56,977 nucleotides of DNA from a virus. Below, in pieces: positions 52,401 to 56,977 of this stretch (positions are counted from its first letter, which is position 1; every line of letters starts with the position of its first letter). The stretch covers positions 1-56,977 of IMG/VR virus record IMGVR_UViG_3300020445_001188, one strand, 5' to 3'. The notes below the pieces were generated by a model. It was not told the DNA's origin. It did no database searches and worked only from the letters and a program-made list of their open reading frames with translations. The translations under genes and the position numbers were made by a program.

Positions 52401-53652
52401 GCACGATAAGGGTAACAACGTTAAACTTGATGGTGTAATTTCTGAAGTTGCTCCTACTATCATCGACTCTGCTTACCATACTAATGGTTTGACAGCATCT
52501 GATGGTGTTTCTGGTACATTCTCATTACACATTAATGATGCATCTGCATTCCATACAACAATAAATGGTGCGGCTGTAGGAACTAGCAACCCAGGTTATC
52601 TGGTAATTCGTGATCCTGAAGTAGGACAAAAACACTACGAGATCATTGAATATAGTGCTATATCTGCTGATGGTAAGATCATTACATTACCTTCAGGTTC
52701 ACGTGGTAAAGCAGGAACAAGTGCTTTAATACACAGTTCATTAAGTATTGTTGAATGTTATAACCTTGATGGCATTCCTCTTGTAGAAATTAATAAGTTA
52801 CATACTGCTATCGGTTCACCTACATTAGATTCTTATAAGGTTGCAGTTACATCTGTATCTACCAATGGTATTACTAATGGTGGTTCTGAGATTACTGCAA
52901 CACAGAACGTTCAGTTCGAACAGTTCTATCCTCAGTTACAGATGAATGTCTTCCCAGAGACAGATGTTATTCCTCGTTTGAATGCGGTTAGTGCAACATC
53001 TATCACTGATGGTAATAATATTGATGAAGCATCATTCATTAATGATGGTGTATATCTTGACTGTATTGCTAATGAAGACAACTATCTAACATTCCCTAAA
53101 CTTGTATGTTCTAAAGTTAATGAGGATGCTAAGTTAAGTGGTTCCAAGTCACTTACTATGCAACTATTATTGAGTACAGCGAATAAGAATATTACTCCTG
53201 TTGTTGACACAGATCGTTGTTCACTCATTACAACATCAAATAGAATTAATAACCTTACTTCTACTGCTTCTAATGCAGAGAAGAATAGTGGTGATCTAAA
53301 TGATGCTGTTTACATTACTAAAGTCGTCAATCTTCTACAACCTGCTAATACATTGAAGGTTATGTTTGAAGCTTGGAGACATCCTGATACTGAAATTTAC
53401 GTTATGTATCGTATACAACCCGTTGGTACATCTCTCGCATTCAGTGAGATAGGATATACATACTTCAATGGGAACGGTATAGAAGATAAGTTGGTACAGA
53501 AGACTGAAGCTTATCTGCTAAGAGATTTGGAATATACTTATAGTGGTTCTGAATTTAACGTAGCACAGATTAAGGTTATAATGACTTCTAAGAACCAATC
53601 TTATGTTCCTGAGATTAAGAACCTTCGAGTAATGGCATTAAGTGACCTCTAA
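46441..53652 (+). CDS. Large DUF4815-like virion structural protein (2403 aa)
   Basis: The N-terminus (PYFDDFDKANNFYRVLFRPGYPIQARELT, then QNQVESFGSHMFKDGSMVIPG) matches a family I recall as DUF4815 in marine T4-like phages. About residues 470-500 and 850-890 share a module (GHVIRGRSSKAKA, GTVIEGATSKAKA). Residues 1370-1410 (NVAFKIQRLKPNTRFYSFIDNVDV) and 1615-1770 (WYDPLAQSF, PVSVQVREMANGYP, SNEFKLWIS) are further conserved-looking structural segments. The C-terminal 600 residues are beta rich with GTFxVGD repeats. The position after gp8 is that of gp9/gp10 in T4, so an outer baseplate or fibre-network role is likely. Confidence 0.75.
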   Translation: MPQNTNLNISPYFDDFDKANNFYRVLFRPGYPIQARELTTMQSLMQNQVESFGSHMFKDGSMVIPGQIGYDLDAKAVILQGSFLGADVEQYREQLDGKIISGLTTGVKAKILFSIPANTSERGYITLYVKYLTSGGADSSTGSFVDNEQLICESEITYGSSLIEIGTPFSQLLPTNSTAVGSTASITNGVYFIRGYFVDVVDQTIILDQYTNSPSYRVGLEIFESIVTPEDDPGLNDNATGTSNYSAPGGHRFRIRTSLVKKVIDDDTDKNFIELLRINNSQIETFVERTAYNEMARELARRTFDESGDYTVRDFDVRVREHRNDGINGGVYLPGKTSPGGVMSSTAHFSVEVGPGKAYVRGYESETLIPTYVDLEKSRTTVALQNSIIPFELGNFMLMNNVKGSPIVNGNSITENYQVVEFRDIKPNYNLTASGNIIGYGRVASFEYHNGTTVNAQATVFKAYVFDLQPLTLMKLSNAVTLAQGHVIRGRSSKAKAFVEADYNGVDLIKVYQVYGTFRDGEVIERDGVEIGTLSDYYKYEITDAKGITGKDPDTNAIIFAGDFLLDQETVIAGTNFNVSSSGATGTLTGTQSNFTLDIRPGDVLTVNGSDEQQIDLISIVSTNIDNQITSATSAAYSGNAIAAANYGFIVRRRPQIYDNETADLMIEMPKASIKSIADESAIVARAFDDITVTGANDFTISLPADEQFLAYDKDHYQLVSLAPTAGTVIDMESSHTFNTTGTPRTSLTVTGLTGVTSARLITSVSKNQAEKKLKNATEMEVMKVERTANSSDNIKYGLTYGSLYGTRIEDEEVSLGSTDVYRVHAVYESNDDNAAIIPHLTMQDATIFQKGTVIEGATSKAKARVVNFNSVSYVCHFVYENDNFFALGETITGFDAAGNVLMGLVNDADGSINNGSRNITDNFYLDPNQLGHYYDIGKLIRYSSASAPLRKLMIVFNRFTHEATGDYFAAQSYVGIDYSNIPSIQFNGETRELRDVLDFRPAVTPVLSGSGTVGSPYYVNCASLDFKDRGFSSGGVSNNATIIDIPKPESDFRCDYDYYVSRIDKLFLTDQQQFKIVRGVPGESDDIPANIDNAMLLATLYHEPYGYGPEGVHIVRENNRRFTMRDIGLIERRVDNLEYYTALNLLELETASLSVKDSDGFDKFKNGFLVDDFSSFDSAETLHEDFACAVSFAEGKLRASHYTTNVALQYSASGSSAVQIHNVGTLTLPYEEKAFIIQPYASRVENVNPFNVFAYIGRLDLFPSSDDWVDTRRAPDKVVNLEGDFTAQVQRFGGDTNTGFVPTQWNSWRTNWASNSSRTDTRTMRRGSWPYIRRITTTTTSTTRSQTRSGIRTIITPRVDRQSLGDKTIERTVVPFIRSRNVAFKIQRLKPNTRFYSFIDNVDVNFYTTPRLIEVIKNPVDDTRTNNTPFVTGETVIGQTSGCRLKIVTPETGFDDGLSPYDQSELPTSYASTTPLLNIDTQTMSETVAGSFYGNPLETEILVGQTSGARAVVKTKRLIANTNGDMEGIMWIPNPGVSTNPRFATGTRVVRLTTSDTDSRIPGQVDSAASANYVASGVIETKQQTILAVRNADIVRDTVVSDRVVNDQSTATRDTGWYDPLAQSFLVESKGGAFLTGAELFFNTKDQRIPVSVQVREMANGYPTTKVLAFSDVTLLPSQINLSENGTVATKFTFNSPIYVTENREYCLVVLSDSNEFKLWISRMGEDDVTNDRTISEQPYAGVLFKSQNASTWTADQYEDLKFNLYKAEFAENTSGTAVFNNSELAIGNGGIAELRSNPIKTLKPQIKIILSDHTANYTIGAEVTQTDTSPVPSAIIRQVVQGVQGSSNSYLIVDDVNGTFREGVQSGANWIYRLVSSRSLGDLTLTGVTGTFNVDDTLTNGTGATAMVTGWVSGTGVVSVKSVTGTFAVGDAITQDTDGSTTGSGTIASGGVSITGDDINDYPAAPISYYNQATEITVMHANHCMHDKGNNVKLDGVISEVAPTIIDSAYHTNGLTASDGVSGTFSLHINDASAFHTTINGAAVGTSNPGYLVIRDPEVGQKHYEIIEYSAISADGKIITLPSGSRGKAGTSALIHSSLSIVECYNLDGIPLVEINKLHTAIGSPTLDSYKVAVTSVSTNGITNGGSEITATQNVQFEQFYPQLQMNVFPETDVIPRLNAVSATSITDGNNIDEASFINDGVYLDCIANEDNYLTFPKLVCSKVNEDAKLSGSKSLTMQLLLSTANKNITPVVDTDRCSLITTSNRINNLTSTASNAEKNSGDLNDAVYITKVVNLLQPANTLKVMFEAWRHPDTEIYVMYRIQPVGTSLAFSEIGYTYFNGNGIEDKLVQKTEAYLLRDLEYTYSGSEFNVAQIKVIMTSKNQSYVPEIKNLRVMALSDL

Positions 53653-53869
53653 TAGATACTTACACGTGAAGGGTAAACCCGAACTGGTACGGGATACCCG
53701 TTCTGGTGCGGTACTAAATACAAAGGAAACACCCCCTGGTACTGCTTCTAAAGCACGTAAAAAACGGGATGGCAAGATCGACTCTATGCAAGAAGAGCTC
53801 GATGTGCTAAAATCTGAGATATCAGAGATTAAGTCCTTACTCATTAAAAACTTGGAGACAAAATTATGA
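53642..53869 (+). CDS. Small coiled-coil protein, GTG start (75 aa)
   Basis: The start is GTG at 53642, overlapping the end of the 2403-aa gene by 11 bases. Residues 1-40 are basic and extended (YLHVKGKPELVRDTRSGAVLNTKE, then ASKARKKRDGK). Residues 45-75 form a coiled coil (SMQEELDVLKSEISEIKSLLIKNLE). Short proteins with this VKG-x-x-x-LVRD start recur in marine T4-like phages near baseplate genes, function unknown. It overlaps the next gene by four bases (ATGA). Confidence 0.65.
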   Translation: MTSNRYLHVKGKPELVRDTRSGAVLNTKETPPGTASKARKKRDGKIDSMQEELDVLKSEISEIKSLLIKNLETKL

Positions 53870-54078
53870 CTGCTGACCAACCTGAAACCGTCGATCAAGA
53901 AAAACTCTTGGGCGATTTTAAGACTCGATTAGCGAGTATGGTTGAAGAGAACCAAAAAATGGCTCAAAAGATTCGATCTAATGAACAACAGGCACTAAAA
54001 CTGCAAGGAGCGATCGAGACTTTAGAGTATATCCTCAAACCTGGAGAGGAAGTTAACGAGGTCACCACAGAAGAATAA
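53866..54078 (+). CDS. Small coiled-coil protein (70 aa)
   Basis: Starts with ATGA on the preceding stop. Almost the whole protein is one acidic coiled coil (LLGDFKTRLASMVEENQKMAQKIRSNEQQALKLQGAIETLEYIL) followed by an acidic tail. It is reminiscent of small chaperone-like or accessory helical proteins of tail regions, but no family is identified. It is the last gene before a strong terminator, so it ends the baseplate transcript. Confidence 0.65.
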   Translation: MTADQPETVDQEKLLGDFKTRLASMVEENQKMAQKIRSNEQQALKLQGAIETLEYILKPGEEVNEVTTEE

Positions 54079-54082
54079 ACGA

Positions 54083-54108
54083 AGGGGACTCGCAAGAGTC
54101 CCTTTTTT
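54083..54108 (+). terminator. Intrinsic terminator
   Basis: GGGACTC (54085-54091), loop GCAA, GAGTCCC (54096-54102), then six T. The tetraloop GNRA form and T run make it a strong terminator directly after the 70-aa gene. Confidence 0.9.
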
Positions 54109-54113
54109 ACGGT

Positions 54114-54121
54114 TATAAATA
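54114..54121 (+). promoter_or_regulatory. T4-type late promoter
   Basis: Exact TATAAATA placed five bases after the terminator and 42 bases before the tail fibre ATG. The terminator plus promoter pair resets transcription for the fibre gene. Confidence 0.7.
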
Positions 54122-54163
54122 TCTTGAGAGGCATATTGTCCGTGCAGATTAGAGACCTAACCA

Positions 54164-56977
54164 ATGGCAAATAGAATACAATTACGACGTGATGGTGCCC
54201 AACAGTGGGCGAACATCAACCCCATTCTCGCACAAGGTGAGTTGGGAATTGAGATCGATACGTCGCGTATCAAAATTGGTGATGGAGTTACACCGTGGAA
54301 CTCACTAAAGTATGAACGACCACTAGAAACAGAATCAAACGCTGCTAATACACTTGTTAAAAGGGATGCTGACGGTAACTTCCAAGCTGGTGCTGTCACT
54401 GCAACTCTAATTGGTAATGCCTCAACATCAACACGTCTTGCTAACGCACGTCAGATCCAACTCTCTGGACAAGTAACTGGATCAGGTTCTTTTGATGGTT
54501 CTCAGAACTTAGAACTTACTACTGACCTCTCTCTAATCACAACTCTTCCACATTATGATCCCAACAACCCTAATGCTGATGCACTCTATACTAGGGTTCG
54601 TGTTAACAGTCAGGGGCGTGTTATTGGTGCTGAGCTTGCTTCTACTCTTGCTAATTATGGTATTACTGATGCTCAACCTCTTGACGACGAGTTATCAGCA
54701 ATTGCTGGCTTAACATCACTTGGTCTTCTTACACGTACCTCTGTTGGTAACGTGATGACCAGAACATTAACTGGTGGTGCTGGACGTTTAATATTTACAG
54801 TACCTGATGGTAGTTCACAGAACCCATTTATTGACCTTGCTGACACAGCAGTTGTTGTTGGTTCATATAACGTTGAATCATTAACATCTGTTAATTCTGC
54901 TGGTGGTAACTCAGAACCATATGGTACAGAAACTGTTAACGCTGTTAAGTTTAGTGTTGATAGATATGGTCGTGTTACCTTAGCAGAGAACGTACCTATT
55001 GCCACAGCAACACAGGGTTCTAAGTACGATACTTATAATGCTGGTACAACCTATAGCCGTTATGCCATATTAGAAGCAAATTCTAAGGTATATCAGGCAA
55101 TCCAAGATATTGCTGCTGGTGGTGGAGAACCTGCTCATACCACTGGAGATGTAAGTGGATGGAGATTCCTTAATAACGTTGGTGTAGAACAGAAAGGTCT
55201 TGCATCATTTGCACAAGAAGATTTTGACGTTGATGCTAATGGTCACGTAACTATTGCTCTTGCTGGTGTTGATAATACACAGCTACAAAATAATAAACTT
55301 ACATTCACTGACGGTAATACCGTTCAGGATTTTGAATTAGATAATGAACTTACTACTGCCACTGGTAACACTGGATTTGATTACCTTAACTATGTCAAGG
55401 TTAATGACACCTCTGGTGGTCTTCTTTTCAGTGCTAATAACACCGATAATACTGGTGCTGGTGGGGTTGACATTAATGTTGACACTAATATTAGTGGCGC
55501 GTCTATTAAATTAGATAGACCTGGCAGTAGTCCATTGCAGACTATTGAAAGGACTGCTGGATCTCTTAAGATCCATCATAATGTAAACTCTGCTACTGAT
55601 AGGACTCTGGATATTATCTCAGAGAACGCAGGTTCAGGTACTGCAAAGATTAACATCACAGCAGACGAAGATATTACAATCTCTGCTACTAATGTATCTA
55701 ATAGAGTTCTTGTAGAAGGATATCAGTTCCAAGATAATGTTTTAAGTAGCACTAATGCTACTATGGTATTAGATCCAGGTGATGATGATACTGCATCTGG
55801 AACACTTCAAGTTCGTGGTAACCTTCAAGTTGATGGTACTACAACAACAGTTAATAGTACTGTAGTTACAATTGACGATCCTATATTTGTACTTGGTGGA
55901 GACACAGCTCCAGGTTCAGACGATAATAAAGATCGTGGTGTAGAGTTCTCTTATTATGATTCACAAGCGAGGGTAGGTTTCTATGGATACGACGAAGATT
56001 ACGCAGACGCTAACATATGGTCTGGCACTGGCGGGTTTAGGTTCCTCCTCAACGCCACTAACACCTCTGAAGTTTTCACTGGCACTGACGCTCCTCTCAT
56101 TGCTGGTAACCTCAGACTCACAACAAACACAGGATCAACCTCAACCACGACGGGGACGTTGGTGGTAACTGGTGGTTTAGGTCTTTCTCAAAATGCTCAC
56201 GTAGGTGGTACAGTTACCATCGCTGGACAGACAGAAGTTAATAATAATGTAATTGTAAAGGCAGATAATAAAGAGTTTGCAGTACAGAATGCTGCTGGAG
56301 TAGATAAGTTTACTGTTGATACAGACAATGGTAACACTGTTATAGAGGGAACTCTTGATGTACAACTTGAATCAACTGTAACTGATAATCTATACGTTCA
56401 AGCTGATGCTAAAGAATTTGCAGTTAAGAATAATGCTGGTGCTACTCAGTTCGTTGTCGATTCCGATAATGGTAATACAATTACTGAGGGGACACTTAAC
56501 GTTAAGCAAGGGGTGGACTTTGACACTACACTCAACGTTGATGGTAAGACAGACCTTAACGCAAACGTTGAAATAGATGGTGTCACAACATCACATAATG
56601 ACATTATCATTGATACAACTGGTAAGACACTTAAGTTAAACAATGGATCTGCTGATAGATTTGTTGTACAAAGTACATCTGGTAACACAGATATTGAAGG
56701 TACTCTAAATGTAGCAAGTCTTATTCACTTTGAATCTACAGACACACCTACAATTACCACTGATGGTAGTAACAACTATATCATTGGTTCTACCGACTAC
56801 GGTGCTTTACGAGTAGACGGTGGTGGTTATGTTGCTGGAGATATTCTCTTTGCTAATGACCTGTATGTTAACGGTACTATCAATGAGAAAGACTTAGGTT
56901 CTACTGAAACATTCAACACACAGAACTACTTAAGAGTAAGATATAAATTCAGAACTGGTGTTACATCAGCTAAGACA
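54164..56977 (+). CDS. Tail fibre-like protein, 3'-truncated (938 aa visible)
   Basis: The frame is open from ATG 54164 to the window end, with no stop in the 938 codons. The N-terminus (MANRIQLRRDGAQQWAN, LAQGELGIEIDTSRIKIGDG) is the conserved start of many phage fibre and tropism-determinant proteins. Residues 70-110 hold an NAxTAT-like segment and LSGQVTGSGSFDGS. Around 555-640 is a conserved fibre segment (LQVRGNLQVDGTTTTVNSTVVTIDDPIFVLGG). From about 690 there are repeated beta units (KEFAVQNAAGVDKFTVDTDNGNTVIEG, KEFAVKNNAGATQFVVDSDNGNT) typical of trimeric shafts. It is probably the main receptor fibre, with its tip beyond the window. Confidence 0.85.
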   Translation, partial: MANRIQLRRDGAQQWANINPILAQGELGIEIDTSRIKIGDGVTPWNSLKYERPLETESNAANTLVKRDADGNFQAGAVTATLIGNASTSTRLANARQIQLSGQVTGSGSFDGSQNLELTTDLSLITTLPHYDPNNPNADALYTRVRVNSQGRVIGAELASTLANYGITDAQPLDDELSAIAGLTSLGLLTRTSVGNVMTRTLTGGAGRLIFTVPDGSSQNPFIDLADTAVVVGSYNVESLTSVNSAGGNSEPYGTETVNAVKFSVDRYGRVTLAENVPIATATQGSKYDTYNAGTTYSRYAILEANSKVYQAIQDIAAGGGEPAHTTGDVSGWRFLNNVGVEQKGLASFAQEDFDVDANGHVTIALAGVDNTQLQNNKLTFTDGNTVQDFELDNELTTATGNTGFDYLNYVKVNDTSGGLLFSANNTDNTGAGGVDINVDTNISGASIKLDRPGSSPLQTIERTAGSLKIHHNVNSATDRTLDIISENAGSGTAKINITADEDITISATNVSNRVLVEGYQFQDNVLSSTNATMVLDPGDDDTASGTLQVRGNLQVDGTTTTVNSTVVTIDDPIFVLGGDTAPGSDDNKDRGVEFSYYDSQARVGFYGYDEDYADANIWSGTGGFRFLLNATNTSEVFTGTDAPLIAGNLRLTTNTGSTSTTTGTLVVTGGLGLSQNAHVGGTVTIAGQTEVNNNVIVKADNKEFAVQNAAGVDKFTVDTDNGNTVIEGTLDVQLESTVTDNLYVQADAKEFAVKNNAGATQFVVDSDNGNTITEGTLNVKQGVDFDTTLNVDGKTDLNANVEIDGVTTSHNDIIIDTTGKTLKLNNGSADRFVVQSTSGNTDIEGTLNVASLIHFESTDTPTITTDGSNNYIIGSTDYGALRVDGGGYVAGDILFANDLYVNGTINEKDLGSTETFNTQNYLRVRYKFRTGVTSAKT

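Overview
The window looks like part of the genome of a large T4-like marine myovirus, most likely a cyanophage infecting Prochlorococcus or Synechococcus. The order gp25, gp6, gp7-position gene, gp8 is T4-like. The large virion genes carry modules I associate with marine T4-like phages (YHYH, DUF4815-like, cupredoxin-like and tropism-determinant-like N-termini). The DNA is AT-rich, all convincing genes are on the + strand, and many genes overlap by a few bases. The host is inferred, since no host gene is present.

Bases 1-4600 are an accessory region of very small genes. Recognisable members are a small PD-(D/E)XK nuclease-like protein, a 2OG-Fe(II) oxygenase-like protein with altered metal ligands, and a NUMOD4/HNH endonuclease. 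Between them lie a compact RNA candidate with a perfect tRNA-type T-arm, two terminators each placed next to a promoter or -10 element, DnaA-box-like sites, and a short direct repeat in gene-free DNA. Bases 4600-6860 hold an NlpC/P60 peptidase, an AbrB-like protein, an intact 2OG-Fe(II) oxygenase and an HNH-HTH endonuclease.

From 6830 onward the window is a baseplate and tail-fibre region. In order it holds a 1253-aa DUF5648-like structural protein, a PAAR-like tip protein, a small basic protein, gp25, gp6, one uninterrupted 25.7-kb gene for an 8572-aa protein in the gp7 position, a YHYH/cupredoxin/Ig protein, a fibre-like protein with a cupredoxin-like end, a 624-aa repeat protein, gp8 with an inserted repeat domain, a 2403-aa DUF4815-like protein, two coiled-coil proteins, and the start of a tail fibre that runs off the window. 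T4-type late promoter sequences (TATAAATA or close) precede several of these genes.

The outstanding object is the 8572-aa protein. It starts like a phage baseplate/tail protein and then carries about 24 GxGY beta repeats, a YHYH-type domain, a propeller-like region, two LamG-like lectin domains, seven copies of a helical Cys-containing repeat, and an array of 21 copies of an FTC...H-x-YPR domain. The array sits between helical copies 6 and 7. The same GxGY repeat occurs in three other baseplate-region proteins, including inside gp8, so the region appears to have grown by spreading a few modules across neighbouring genes.
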